Origin: an uncultured Bacteroidales bacterium
GTDB taxonomy: Bacteria > Bacteroidota > Bacteroidia > Bacteroidales > F082
Reading direction: 5' to 3'
Assembly: GCA_937926515.1 (NCBI GenBank)
Contig: CALAZZ010000146.1
Coordinates: forward strand, 5,975 to 69,974
Length of the DNA: 64,000 bases
This document shows positions 54,948 to 63,830 of this stretch, piece after piece. Below the pieces are notes generated by a model. The model was not told the DNA's origin and made no database searches. It saw only the letters and a list, made by a program, of their open reading frames with translations. Within the stretch, counting starts at the first letter, position 1. Each line of letters opens with the position of its first letter. The translations under genes and the position numbers were made by a program.

Positions 54948-54979
54948 CCCCATCCCTGTTATGCCGGGATGGGGTTTTT
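54948..54979 (+). terminator. Intrinsic terminator after gldJ
   Basis: CCCCATCCC (54948-54956) pairs perfectly with GGGATGGGG (54966-54974) around a 9-base loop and is followed by TTTTT. It lies 30 bases after the gldJ stop and 15 bases before the murF start, so murF must have its own expression or rely on read-through. Confidence 0.85.
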
Positions 54980-54993
54980 CATTCCTTTTAGCC

Positions 54994-56289
54994 ATGCATG
55001 ACCTACTGGAAAAAGTTTATGAACGCTATCTCGAGCATCCTGAAATTATAACGGATAGCAGACAACCAAGCCAGGGCGGTTTGTTTTTTGCCTTAAAAGG
55101 TGAAAACTTCAATGGAAACAAATTCGTCATGCAAGCCCTCGAAAATGGCGCTTCCTATGCCATCGCTGATGCTGATGATCTGCCGGTAGATAACAGGATC
55201 ATCAAAGTGGACGATTCCCTGAAATGTCTGCAACAGCTGGCCGGGCTCCACCGCCACAAGATGAAAGCAAAAGTAATTGCCATTACCGGTTCAAACGGCA
55301 AAACCACCACCAAAGAGTTATCTGCCGCCGTATTGTCAAAAAAATATAATATCATTTCAACACGGGGTAATCTGAATAATCATATCGGTGTTCCCCTTAC
55401 CCTGCTGCGACTTTCGGAAGAAAACGAACTGGCTATCATAGAGATGGGTGCCAACCACATGGGTGAGATCCGCGAACTCTGTCAAATAGCAAAACCGGAC
55501 TATGGCATGATAACCAATATCGGCAAAGCCCATATCGAAGGTTTTGGAAGCCTCACAGGTGTGATCAACGCAAAGAGTGAGCTCTATACCTATATTGATG
55601 ATCATCATGGTAAGCTATTTGTTCACCTCGACAATCAGCTGCTGGATTCGCTGTCGCGAAATACAAGCCGCTTCACCTATGGTAACTCAACAGCTGCGCA
55701 TGTATATGGCGAAATCATGGTCCTTAATCCCTATATTCACCTGATCTGGGAATATCAGGGCATGCAGTCCTCTCTGCAAACCAATATGATAGGCGAATAC
55801 AATATGGAAAATATCATGGGGGCAATAGCCATAGGTTGCTTTTTTGAAGTTCCACAAGAAGATATTGAAGAGGCCATTAAATCATATGAGCCTTCCAATA
55901 ACAGGTCTCAACTGATGCAAACCAGGCATAACCGCATCCTTCTCGATGCTTACAATGCCAACCCGGTAAGTATGAATGTGGCCATCAAAAGTTTCGAGCA
56001 AATTCAAAATAAAAAACCGCTATATATTTTGGGTGATATGCTCGAACTGGGTGCAATTAGCAGAGAAGAACATGCCAATATTCTGAAGCTTCTTACCGAT
56101 TTGGATGCCAAGCATGTGATGCTGGTGGGAACAGAGTTCGGTAAAGTCTATGCAGGTGACGACTGGGAATGGTTCCCAGATGTGGAGGCATTGATCAAAA
56201 GACTCCGTAAAAAACCGGTAAGCGGCTTTGACATTCTGATCAAGGCATCACGAGGTATCAGCCTTGAAAGATCAGTACCATATCTGTGA
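54994..56289 (+). CDS. murF: UDP-N-acetylmuramoyl-tripeptide--D-alanyl-D-alanine ligase
   Basis: A 431-residue Mur ligase adding D-Ala-D-Ala to the peptidoglycan precursor. The P-loop AITGSNGKTTTKEL, the ligase motifs IIEMGANHMGEI and NIGKAHIEGFGS, and the C-terminal-domain motif DAYNANPVSMNVAIKSF are intact. The start is the ATG at 54994: an apparent upstream Met at 54961 falls within the terminator hairpin. The gldJ-murF order is known from other Bacteroidota. anmK follows after 31 bases. Confidence 0.94.
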   Translation: MHDLLEKVYERYLEHPEIITDSRQPSQGGLFFALKGENFNGNKFVMQALENGASYAIADADDLPVDNRIIKVDDSLKCLQQLAGLHRHKMKAKVIAITGSNGKTTTKELSAAVLSKKYNIISTRGNLNNHIGVPLTLLRLSEENELAIIEMGANHMGEIRELCQIAKPDYGMITNIGKAHIEGFGSLTGVINAKSELYTYIDDHHGKLFVHLDNQLLDSLSRNTSRFTYGNSTAAHVYGEIMVLNPYIHLIWEYQGMQSSLQTNMIGEYNMENIMGAIAIGCFFEVPQEDIEEAIKSYEPSNNRSQLMQTRHNRILLDAYNANPVSMNVAIKSFEQIQNKKPLYILGDMLELGAISREEHANILKLLTDLDAKHVMLVGTEFGKVYAGDDWEWFPDVEALIKRLRKKPVSGFDILIKASRGISLERSVPYL

Positions 56290-56320
56290 TGGCTTACACC
56301 CATGAAACCATAATAAACCA

Positions 56321-57382
56321 ATGGACAACAAAGTATATACGGTCATAGGCCTTATGTCAGGCACTTCGCTGGATGGCGTAGATATGGCCTGTTGCCGGTT
56401 TTATCAGTCAGGAGCCTGGCATTATGAAATTGTTGCTACACGACATGTCCCCTATACTTCAAATTGGATTCAAAAACTAAATGATGCATTTTATCTTGAA
56501 CCGGATCAGCTTGACGAACTGGATATGGACTATGGAAATTATCTGGGTGAACTGGTGCTCGAATTCATAAACACATCCGGGCTTCGGCCCGACCTGATCT
56601 CCTCACATGGCCATACCATATTTCACAGGCCGGAACAAGGATATACCCTGCAGCTAGGTGATGGACAGATCATGTCAAAAATTACAGCCTTACCCCTTGT
56701 GAACAACTTCCGGCAGTCCGATGTTGCCAAAGGGGGCCAGGGGGCTCCTCTTGTACCCGTAGGCGACAGCCTGCTGTTTGGTGATTACGGCATCTGTCTT
56801 AACATAGGTGGCATTGCCAACATATCTTATGATCAGTATGGAAAGCGATTGGCTTTTGATGTATGCCCGGCCAACCAGGTTTTGAATCACCTGGCTGGCA
56901 AAGCTGGGCTGAAATATGATGAAAACGGCACACTGGCAAGTGCCGGCAATGTGTTGCCTGATCTGCTCCATGAGCTCAACGAACTGGACTATTATAAAAA
57001 AGAACGCCCAAAATCATTGGGACGTGAATGGGTTGGCCGGGTGATGTTGCCAATTCTGGATCAAAGTCAAGCCAGGTTGGAAGATCAACTAAATACCCTT
57101 TGTTTACATATCGCCATGCAAATTGGCAAAGCTACCAATGATATGGAAAAATCAACAATGCTCGTTACAGGCGGTGGTGCTCACAACAACTTCCTGATCC
57201 ATAGTATCTCGCAACAAATAAAACATGATATTACAATACCATCTGTCCGGCTTGTTGACTTTAAGGAAGCAATCGTATTTGCTTTTCTGGGGCTGCTTCG
57301 CAAGCTGGAACATGTCAACTGTCTGGCTTCGGTAACCGGGGCTTATGAAGACAGCTGCACCGGCGATTTATTCATGCCATGA
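56321..57382 (+). CDS. anmK: Anhydro-N-acetylmuramic acid kinase
   Basis: A 353-residue sugar kinase that converts 1,6-anhydro-MurNAc, from peptidoglycan recycling, to MurNAc-6-phosphate. GLMSGTSLDGVDMACC carries the phosphate-binding motif, SSHGHTIFHRPE and FRQSDVAKGGQGAPLVPVGD the substrate region with the conserved Asp, and VTGGGAHNNFLI the second nucleotide motif. It follows murF by 31 bases, a sensible pairing of cell-wall synthesis and recycling. Confidence 0.94.
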   Translation: MDNKVYTVIGLMSGTSLDGVDMACCRFYQSGAWHYEIVATRHVPYTSNWIQKLNDAFYLEPDQLDELDMDYGNYLGELVLEFINTSGLRPDLISSHGHTIFHRPEQGYTLQLGDGQIMSKITALPLVNNFRQSDVAKGGQGAPLVPVGDSLLFGDYGICLNIGGIANISYDQYGKRLAFDVCPANQVLNHLAGKAGLKYDENGTLASAGNVLPDLLHELNELDYYKKERPKSLGREWVGRVMLPILDQSQARLEDQLNTLCLHIAMQIGKATNDMEKSTMLVTGGGAHNNFLIHSISQQIKHDITIPSVRLVDFKEAIVFAFLGLLRKLEHVNCLASVTGAYEDSCTGDLFMP

Positions 57383-57384
57383 TT

Positions 57385-57403
57385 ACGAAAAGGCTTTTTT
57401 CGT
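57385..57403 (+). terminator. Weak hairpin after anmK
   Basis: ACGAAAA/TTTTCGT pair around GGCTT immediately after the anmK stop. The stem itself holds the T run, and no further T residues follow, so it is at best a weak terminator. Confidence 0.3.
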
Positions 57404-57523
57404 GCCCCTTAAAATAAAACGCATCGCATCAAGTTATTGTTAACAGCATGGTGTTGAGAATTTGCAACGGCAAAAAGCAGCCATTCAGGAATATCATTTA
57501 CCTTTAAAACAAATTTATAAACT

Positions 57524-58234
57524 ATGTTCAACGGAATTTTAATGCAAGCCCAATCAGTTGCCAACGATCTGTCGTCAACAGCCGAAACCATTGAAGCCGA
57601 AGGTGGTGAACTATCCATGTCAATCATTGAGCTGGCCATGAAAGGCGGATGGATCGTAGCTGTACTGGCTGTTTTTTCAATCATAGCGGTTTATATATTC
57701 ATTGAGCGTTACCTGGTGATCAACAGGGCATCCAAACAGGACAAAAACTTTATGAACAATATCCGTGAATACATCCATGATGGCAAGCTTGAGGCAGCAC
57801 AGGCCTTGTGCCGCAACAACACCTCACCCAACGCACGTATGATTGAAAAGGGTTTGTCGCGTATCGGCAAACCGCTAAATGATATCAATGCAGCAATTGA
57901 GAATGTGGGTAAGCTGGAGGTGAGCAAACTCGAAAAAGGTGTTGCGGGCCTGGCAACCATTGCAGGAGCAGCACCCATGCTTGGTTTCCTGGGTACGGTA
58001 ATTGGCATGATCAGGGCTTTCTATGATATGTCGATGGCCGGCAACAATATTGATATTATACTTCTTTCATCAGGTATATACCAGGCCATGATCACCACCG
58101 TAGCAGGCCTCATTGTAGGTATCCTTGCCTTTATCTTTTACAATGTGCTCGTATCGCGCATCGAAAAGGTTGTTTATATGCTTGAGGCACGCGCAACAGA
58201 ATTTATGGATGTGTTGCACGAACCGGCACGTTAG
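57524..58234 (+). CDS. exbB: MotA/TolQ/ExbB-type proton channel protein
   Basis: A 236-residue inner-membrane protein with three helices: an N-terminal one (GGWIVAVLAVFSIIAVYIFI), then the cytoplasmic loop, then two paired helices with the ExbB motif LATIAGAAPMLGFLGTVIGMI and GIYQAMITTVAGLIVGILAF. It forms the proton-driven motor with ExbD, powering TonB. Followed after 27 bases by exbD. No perfect promoter box, only TACCTTTA at 57499-57506. A TolQ role is the alternative. Confidence 0.92.
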   Translation: MFNGILMQAQSVANDLSSTAETIEAEGGELSMSIIELAMKGGWIVAVLAVFSIIAVYIFIERYLVINRASKQDKNFMNNIREYIHDGKLEAAQALCRNNTSPNARMIEKGLSRIGKPLNDINAAIENVGKLEVSKLEKGVAGLATIAGAAPMLGFLGTVIGMIRAFYDMSMAGNNIDIILLSSGIYQAMITTVAGLIVGILAFIFYNVLVSRIEKVVYMLEARATEFMDVLHEPAR

Positions 58235-58261
58235 TTGTTAATAAACAAGATACAATAAATT

Positions 58262-58675
58262 ATGGCTATAGAAGCAAGAAACAAACGGAGCATCGCCTTC
58301 AGCATGGCAAGCATGTCGGACCTGGTATTTCTACTGCTGATATTTTTCATGCTTACTTCCACCCTTGTGGCCCCCAATGCCATCAAATTATTGCTTCCGA
58401 CCAGCAGCAGCAAAACGATGGCCAAGCAGACCATTACGGTGTACATCAACGAAAACTACAACTACTTCATTGAGGAAAGCCGTGTTGGTGAAGCCGATCT
58501 GCAGCCAAGGCTCGAAAATAGCCTGGCCGGGCGGCAGGATGCCTCGATCGTGTTGCGCTCAGATAAAACGGTACCAATACAATACGTTGTAAATGTTATA
58601 GATGTAGTTAATAATATAAACAATAAAGCCAATACAAAGCATAAGGTGATTTTGGCCACCTCACCCCGGAGATAG
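58262..58675 (+). CDS. exbD: ExbD/TolR-type biopolymer transport protein
   Basis: A 137-residue protein with one N-terminal helix: SMASMSDLVFLLLIFFMLTS, where the Asp is the proton-carrying residue of the family. The periplasmic domain is short (TVYINENYNYFIEESRVGE onward). A single exbD is present; many Bacteroidota have two in tandem. Next gene starts 2 bases after its stop. Confidence 0.92.
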   Translation: MAIEARNKRSIAFSMASMSDLVFLLLIFFMLTSTLVAPNAIKLLLPTSSSKTMAKQTITVYINENYNYFIEESRVGEADLQPRLENSLAGRQDASIVLRSDKTVPIQYVVNVIDVVNNINNKANTKHKVILATSPRR

Positions 58676-58677
58676 AT

Positions 58678-59508
58678 ATGAAACTGGATAAAGACAAGCG
58701 AAAAGGGATCATCGGCAGCATCATTTTCCATCTGTTGCTGTTGATTGCTTTGTTTATCCTGGCCCTTCGCACACCACTTCCCCTGCCGGGCGAAGAAGGG
58801 GTTGAGGTCATTCTGGGATATAGTGATGACGGGTATGGAACCAACATACCCGAATCGCCGGCAGCCAGCCCTCCACCCGTTCCTGTTACCCCTGCCACAC
58901 CTCCTGTTGAAGAAATTGTGGAAGAAGTGATCACACAGCAAATAGAAGAATCAATCGCTATTCCTGATACGGAACCTGATACAGAGGACCCGGCACAGGA
59001 GGATGAAGAACCCATAGAAGAGGAAGAAGTGGAGGAAGTTGTACCTGAACCCGAGCCCGTGGAAGAAACACCACCCCAACCTGTGGTAAATCAGCGGGCA
59101 TTGTTCAGAGGTTCGCAAAGCAATACGGAGCAGGGGGGATCGTCAGGGATCACACAGGGCGAAGGAAGCCAAGGCCGTCCTGATGGGTTGCGTGATGTAC
59201 AACGCTATGACGGCCAGGGTGGTGAAGGCGATGGCCCTGCCTACAGCCTGGGGGGCAGAGGTGCCAAATATCTTGAACAGCCCAGCAGCAATTTCAGGGA
59301 ACAAGGCGATGTGGTGGTGGATATCTGGGTGGACCGTAAAGGCAATGTTAAACGCGCTGAAGTGAGTGCCCGCGGTACAACCATACTGGATGCCAACCTG
59401 CGTAATACTGCTGTGCGGGCAGCACTCAATTCAAACTTCAGTGAAGATCCAAGAGCACCCGAGCTGCAAAAAGGATCCATCACATATACCTTCATTATTC
59501 GAAGATAA
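58678..59508 (+). CDS. TonB-like energy transducer
   Basis: A 276-residue protein: a single N-terminal membrane helix (IIGSIIFHLLLLIALFIL), a long acidic and Pro-rich linker (about residues 60-130), a Gly/Gln-rich low-complexity part, and a C-terminal TonB-like domain (DVVVDIWVDRKGNVKRAEVS, TAVRAALNSNFS). The linker is dominated by Glu/Pro rather than the usual Lys/Pro. It couples ExbB/ExbD to outer membrane receptors, or acts like TolA. It starts 2 bases after exbD, so translation is coupled. Confidence 0.85.
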   Translation: MKLDKDKRKGIIGSIIFHLLLLIALFILALRTPLPLPGEEGVEVILGYSDDGYGTNIPESPAASPPPVPVTPATPPVEEIVEEVITQQIEESIAIPDTEPDTEDPAQEDEEPIEEEEVEEVVPEPEPVEETPPQPVVNQRALFRGSQSNTEQGGSSGITQGEGSQGRPDGLRDVQRYDGQGGEGDGPAYSLGGRGAKYLEQPSSNFREQGDVVVDIWVDRKGNVKRAEVSARGTTILDANLRNTAVRAALNSNFSEDPRAPELQKGSITYTFIIRR

Positions 59509-59624
59509 GCATTGTGCCTTCGGCAGCTGCCTCCCTTGGTTTATAGGTCTTTTTTCTTTAAAACAAAGGTACAAGAATATGCAACCATATGTTTCACTTG
59601 TCCGTCTTCTGATTATATTTGCTT

Positions 59625-60911
59625 ATGGATTATCAAAGCACCCTAAGCTGGATGTTCGATAAACTACCTATGTATCAGCGCATAGGCGGTGCGGCATATA
59701 AAGCAGATCTGAATAACACGGTAAAGCTTTTAAACCTGCTGGGTTCACCTCAGAATAAGTTCAGTTCCATTCATATTGCAGGTACCAACGGTAAGGGTTC
59801 GGTTGCTCATTTGCTAGCTGCTGTCTTTCAGGAAGCCGGATTCAAAACAGGATTGTATACCTCACCACACATGAAGGATTTCAGGGAACGCATACGCATC
59901 AACGGTGCCATGATACCCCCTGAAAAAGTATTAGCGTTTATCAAGGCCAACAAAGAGGAATTTGAAGCCATGGAGCTTTCGTTTTTTGAGATGAGCGTAG
60001 GCCTGGCATTTAATTATTTTGCCGATGAACAGGTAGATATCGCCATTGTCGAAACAGGTATGGGCGGACGGCTCGATTCAACCAACCTGCTTAACCCTGT
60101 CCTTAGTGTGATCACCAATATTGGTTTTGACCATATGCAGTTTCTCGGTGATACCATTGAACAGATTGCAACTGAAAAAGCAGGGATCATCAAAAAAGGT
60201 GTGCCTGTGGTTATTGGTGAAACACAAGCAGAAACGAAAGCTGTTTTTGAAGAAAAAGCCGCAGCTCTGAAATCTGACATCATTTTCGCCGACCAGAGAT
60301 TCGAAGCACGAAAACTTGATGTCGACAATCCTTCATTCCAATATTTTGATATATGGCGAAAGGCAGAACCTTATATCGAGAGGCTCGAATTTGGCCTGAA
60401 TGGATTGTATCAACAAAAAAATGTGATCACTGCCATTTGTGCCCTTGACATGATCAGTGACCGTTTTGAAATTAATGAGCAACATATCCGTGCAGGCTTT
60501 AGCGAATTCGCACCCCTGACGGGCTTTCTGGGCCGCTGGCAGCAGTTGGGTACCAAACCGGACATTATTGCCGATGCAGCTCACAACCTGAATGGTATCA
60601 TGGAAGTAATGTCGCAGATCAATATGATGAAATTCAATCAATTGCATTTTATCTTAGGCATGGTCAATGACAAGAATGTGGATGGCATTTTGCAAATCCT
60701 GCCCAGAAATGCCATTTATTATTTCTGTAAGGCTGATATCCCCAGAGGGATGGATGCCACGAAACTGGCCGGCAAAGCCTTTGAAATGGGATTGCGTGGT
60801 GAGGTATATCATTCAGTGAGCGATGCTTACCGTTCAGCAATAAATAAGGCCGGCTTTGAGGACCTTATCTTTATTGGCGGCAGTACCTTCATAGTCGCCG
60901 AGGTGGTTTGA
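59625..60911 (+). CDS. folC: Folylpolyglutamate synthase/dihydrofolate synthase
   Basis: A 428-residue Mur-ligase-fold enzyme adding glutamate to folates. P-loop HIAGTNGKGSVAHLLAAV, folate loop TGLYTSPHMKDFRERI, ETGMGGRLDSTN, and the C-terminal-domain motif DAAHNLNGIMEVM are intact. The start is the ATG at 59625 (MDYQSTLSWMFDKLPMYQRIG). A TATATTTG just before it is too near to be its promoter. The exbB-exbD-tonB-folC order is common in Bacteroidota by recall. Confidence 0.94.
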   Translation: MDYQSTLSWMFDKLPMYQRIGGAAYKADLNNTVKLLNLLGSPQNKFSSIHIAGTNGKGSVAHLLAAVFQEAGFKTGLYTSPHMKDFRERIRINGAMIPPEKVLAFIKANKEEFEAMELSFFEMSVGLAFNYFADEQVDIAIVETGMGGRLDSTNLLNPVLSVITNIGFDHMQFLGDTIEQIATEKAGIIKKGVPVVIGETQAETKAVFEEKAAALKSDIIFADQRFEARKLDVDNPSFQYFDIWRKAEPYIERLEFGLNGLYQQKNVITAICALDMISDRFEINEQHIRAGFSEFAPLTGFLGRWQQLGTKPDIIADAAHNLNGIMEVMSQINMMKFNQLHFILGMVNDKNVDGILQILPRNAIYYFCKADIPRGMDATKLAGKAFEMGLRGEVYHSVSDAYRSAINKAGFEDLIFIGGSTFIVAEVV

Positions 60912-60939
60912 TCAATCAAAGTTTTATAATTTTATGGTA

Positions 60940-60947
60940 TAATTTTG
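60940..60947 (+). promoter_or_regulatory. Possible promoter -7 box of the CoA-binding protein gene
   Basis: TAATTTTG fits TAnnTTTG, 73 bases before the start. No -33 element at the right spacing. Confidence 0.35.
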
Positions 60948-61020
60948 CTGGTATCAAAAGTTTAGGCTATCACAAATATGATTTCCGAAAAATAAGACCA
61001 TAATTAATTCATCTATTCCT

Positions 61021-61473
61021 ATGAAAGCAAACTTAAAACAGATCCAGGAATTTCTGGCACACAAACATCTGGCATTTGTCGGAGCATCACGCAACCCTAA
61101 GAAATTTAGCACCCAGGTATTCAACCAGTTGCTTAAGCTGGACTATACATTGACCCCCGTGCATCCCCAGGCTGAATCCATAGAGGGTATTTCCTGTGTG
61201 CACAGCATTGATGAATTGCCCGATTCAATTGAAGCAATCTGCCTGGTCACTCCAAAGGGACAAACGGATGCTCTGGTCAAACAAGCACTGGATAGAGGCA
61301 TCAAACAAATCTGGATTCAGCAGTTCTCTGAAGGGCCTGAAACAGAGGAACTGATCAGGCAAAGCGATGCGAATGTTGTCGCCGGCCGTTGTCTGTTCAT
61401 GTATACCCGGCCCGAAGGATTCCATAAATTTCATGAGCGCATGGCAAAGCTGTTCCATGTTTATGCCAACTAG
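61021..61473 (+). CDS. CoA-binding domain protein
   Basis: A 150-residue stand-alone Rossmann-type CoA-binding domain: HLAFVGASRNPKKFSTQVFNQLLKLDY, VHPQAESIEGISC, AICLVTPKGQTDALVKQAL. Related to the N-terminal domain of succinyl-CoA synthetase-like proteins (CoA_binding_2). Role unknown. It is convergent with the acyltransferase gene, 25 bases apart. Confidence 0.85.
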   Translation: MKANLKQIQEFLAHKHLAFVGASRNPKKFSTQVFNQLLKLDYTLTPVHPQAESIEGISCVHSIDELPDSIEAICLVTPKGQTDALVKQALDRGIKQIWIQQFSEGPETEELIRQSDANVVAGRCLFMYTRPEGFHKFHERMAKLFHVYAN

Positions 61474-61498
61474 TGTTGACATGACACCAGTGGGCATA

Positions 61499-62068
61499 TT
61501 ATCCCTTACTACTTATATACTGCGGACTCAGGTTAAACTTCTCCGGATTGCGCGCTGTTTTGGTCTTGTAAAATTCACGGATGGTATCAAAGTCTGCTTC
61601 ATAATCGCCTGAGGGATAAAACACAGGTCCGAAGCCGCCTTCTTTCTTTTTATAATCAACGTATCCAAGTGCCACCGGCACATGGGCTTTGAGGGCAATG
61701 TAATAAAACCCTTTGCGCCACTGGTGCACCAGCTTGCGGGTACCTTCAGGGGTGATCACCACAAACAACACTTTGTGCTTATCAAAAAGTGAAGCCACCT
61801 CTTCTACCAGATTGTTGCTTCTGCTCCTGTCTACAGCTATCCCGCCCATCCTGCGCAGCAAGCCTGCATAGGGCGATTTGAAAGCTTCTTTCTTAATTAA
61901 AAACCTGACCGGAACCCCCATGATAAAATAGGCAAGCCTGCCTATGATAAAATCCCAGTTGCTGGTATGTGGTGCTGCAACGATCACACACTGTTTGATC
62001 TCAGGAGGCAATACCCCTTTAATTTTCCATCCCAGCAATTTAAATACAAACAATGAAATCCATTTCAT
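61499..62068 (-). CDS. PlsC-type 1-acylglycerol-3-phosphate acyltransferase family protein
   Basis: A 189-residue acyltransferase. Motif I is AAPHTSNWDF (H-x4-D), motif II MGGIAVDRSR, motif III ITPEGTRK. It is short and lacks the long N-terminal membrane region of PlsC, like many small family members in Bacteroidota. Probable role: transfer of fatty acids in lipid synthesis or remodelling; acceptor unknown. Confidence 0.88.
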   Translation of the reverse strand: MKWISLFVFKLLGWKIKGVLPPEIKQCVIVAAPHTSNWDFIIGRLAYFIMGVPVRFLIKKEAFKSPYAGLLRRMGGIAVDRSRSNNLVEEVASLFDKHKVLFVVITPEGTRKLVHQWRKGFYYIALKAHVPVALGYVDYKKKEGGFGPVFYPSGDYEADFDTIREFYKTKTARNPEKFNLSPQYISSKG

Positions 62069-62157
62069 GGTTATGGCTCAGAAAATTTGACCAAAAGTAA
62101 CCATTCTTCTTTAAACCATGCCCTCTGCAAATTGCCATGATCCGGAACCGCGGTTGA

Positions 62158-62751
62158 TCACTCTGATTCAATAGGGTTGAGCAGGTCAAAGCTGGCCTCA
62201 AACATCAATTCGTTGTCATAACGCAATTGATAGGTCATGATGCTCATATTATCAGCGAATGCAATATCCCACTGCCGTCCCAATGTATCCTGCAACATCC
62301 TCACCGTATAGGCATCAGCAGGAAAATGCTGAATAAACCTGCTTCCTTCACCGTTTGCGTAGCCTCCATATAAGGTTAGGTCTTCAGGGGTGCCATCTAC
62401 GTGACGGTGGTCATGCCTGAAACGCAATCGGCCGTCTTCAGTCATAAATATCCAGGTGCGGGAATGATCATCATCCACGTGAAAAGGGATGTGTACTTCG
62501 TCTTCATCACAATACGCGACATGCATGACCAGAAGCTTATCAGCCCAGCTTTCCCTGCCCTCTGCCATAAAGGTTTCTTCGCCCTGAAATGATTTCCCAC
62601 ACAGACTGAGAAGGTTCGCCATAAACGCTTGCTCTGCTTCACTGAGCACAGGAGGAGCTGTTGTTGCCTCCTCCGACGCAGGTTCAGAGGGGCCTCCACA
62701 AGCCACCATCATGCTGATTAATACAATTGTTAAGATCGGTAAAAGTTTCAT
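62158..62751 (-). CDS. Lipoprotein of unknown function
   Basis: A 197-residue lipoprotein. MKLLPILTIVLISMMVAC ends in a lipobox, followed by a flexible acidic linker and a conserved-looking domain with LSLCGKSFQGEETFMAEG, KLLVMHVAYCDEDEVHIPFH and SRTWIFMTEDGRLRFRHDHRH. The His/Asp-rich last motif could bind a metal. No known domain is recognised. The start at 62751 is fixed by the signal; the open frame runs on to 62868 without coding character. Confidence 0.75.
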   Translation of the reverse strand: MKLLPILTIVLISMMVACGGPSEPASEEATTAPPVLSEAEQAFMANLLSLCGKSFQGEETFMAEGRESWADKLLVMHVAYCDEDEVHIPFHVDDDHSRTWIFMTEDGRLRFRHDHRHVDGTPEDLTLYGGYANGEGSRFIQHFPADAYTVRMLQDTLGRQWDIAFADNMSIMTYQLRYDNELMFEASFDLLNPIESE

Positions 62752-62890
62752 TCTTAATTGATTTGAGTTTGTCAACGACAAATATCGGCAAAGTTTCCCG
62801 AATATCCGGCCCATCCGACCATCAAAAGCTAAATTATATGTAATGTAAGCCTTCAACTCACGGGGCATTTAAATGCACCATCATTTTTCA

Positions 62891-62898
62891 TACTTTTG
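62891..62898 (+). promoter_or_regulatory. Promoter -7 box of ftsE
   Basis: TACTTTTG fits TAnnTTTG and lies 14 bases before the ATG at 62913. Confidence 0.45.
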
Positions 62899-62912
62899 TT
62901 TAAATTTTACGC

Positions 62913-63602
62913 ATGATGCCTACCGAAGCCGTACTTAGCCTGAGCAATGTTTCTGTTTTTCAAAAAAAAAGACTGGTACTTGCCAATGTCAACCTTGAAA
63001 TCAAGCCGGGTGAATTTGTTTACCTGATCGGCAAAACGGGCAGTGGCAAAACCAGTTTGCTAAAAACGATCTATGCTGAATTGCCCATTCTCGATGGTGA
63101 AGCTCATGTAAGTGACTTTAATTTGCGCCAGATCAAACCCAGACAGATACCTTATCTGCGACGCAAACTTGGCATCGTATTCCAGGATTTTCAGCTGCTT
63201 CAGGACCGTTCGGTGAGCGAAAACCTTGCTTTTGTGCTCAAAGCTACCGGTTGGCGCGACAAAGAATCCATCAATGAGCGCATACATCAAGTATTGGAAG
63301 AAGTTGATCTGGTTTCGAAAGTCTACTCTATGCCCAACCAGCTTTCAGGCGGCGAACAACAGCGAGTTGCCATAGCCCGTGCCCTGCTTAACAAACCCGA
63401 ATTGATACTCGCCGACGAGCCCACTGGCAACCTTGATCCTGAAACCTCCAATGGCATAATGCGCCTGATGCTGAGTATCAGCGAAAACGGACAGGCAGTG
63501 CTGATGGCCACACACAACTATAACCTGATCCATAAATTTCCGTCGCGCATCCTCAAATGCGAAGAGGGTACCCTCATCAACTCAGGAAATCAACTCAATT
63601 AG
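62913..63602 (+). CDS. ftsE: Cell division ATP-binding protein FtsE
   Basis: A 229-residue ABC ATPase. Walker A IGKTGSGKTSLL, Q-loop VFQDFQLLQDRSVSENLAF, signature LSGGEQQRVAIARALLN, Walker B LILADEPTGNLDP and H-loop ATHNYNLI are intact; the pattern is that of FtsE, which regulates septal wall hydrolases through FtsX. No ftsX follows here, and the next frame is on the other strand. A second Met directly after the first is possible as start. LolD/MacB-type ATPases are the main alternative. Confidence 0.88.
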   Translation: MMPTEAVLSLSNVSVFQKKRLVLANVNLEIKPGEFVYLIGKTGSGKTSLLKTIYAELPILDGEAHVSDFNLRQIKPRQIPYLRRKLGIVFQDFQLLQDRSVSENLAFVLKATGWRDKESINERIHQVLEEVDLVSKVYSMPNQLSGGEQQRVAIARALLNKPELILADEPTGNLDPETSNGIMRLMLSISENGQAVLMATHNYNLIHKFPSRILKCEEGTLINSGNQLN

Positions 63603-63830
63603 TTTGCTGACGTTGTTACCGTTATTATAAAGAGTATGCAACTTCAGGCGTCGCTGATCGATGCGCTCTTCATCAAAACTTCTCCAGTTTCTTATTACGA
63701 TACCCGTCTCTCTTGACGCTTTTGTCAAGCTTGCATTGTCAATACTGAAATAGCATTCATTAGGGTCATGGTTTTGACTGCTAAGGTTTTTCAATTTGAG
63801 GATATGGAATGCCGGATGGAAAAAACTCAT
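63582..63830 (-). CDS. Short open frame, hypothetical (doubtful)
   Basis: An 82-codon frame whose 3' end overlaps ftsE by 21 bases. The C-terminal half (TGIVIRNWRSFDEERIDQRR, then KLHTLYNNGNNVSKLIELIS) has ordinary amino acid composition, but no domain is recognised and no promoter box was found. It could be a decayed gene end or chance. Confidence 0.25.
   Translation of the reverse strand: MSFFHPAFHILKLKNLSSQNHDPNECYFSIDNASLTKASRETGIVIRNWRSFDEERIDQRRLKLHTLYNNGNNVSKLIELIS

Noticed and set aside
59523..59532. GGCAGCTGCC palindrome after the TonB-like gene
   Set aside because: Too short to support a terminator or operator; the T-rich stretch is 20 bases further on.
59614..59621. TATATTTG just before folC
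   Set aside because: It ends 3 bases before the folC ATG, so transcription would begin inside the gene; no -33 element at the right spacing.
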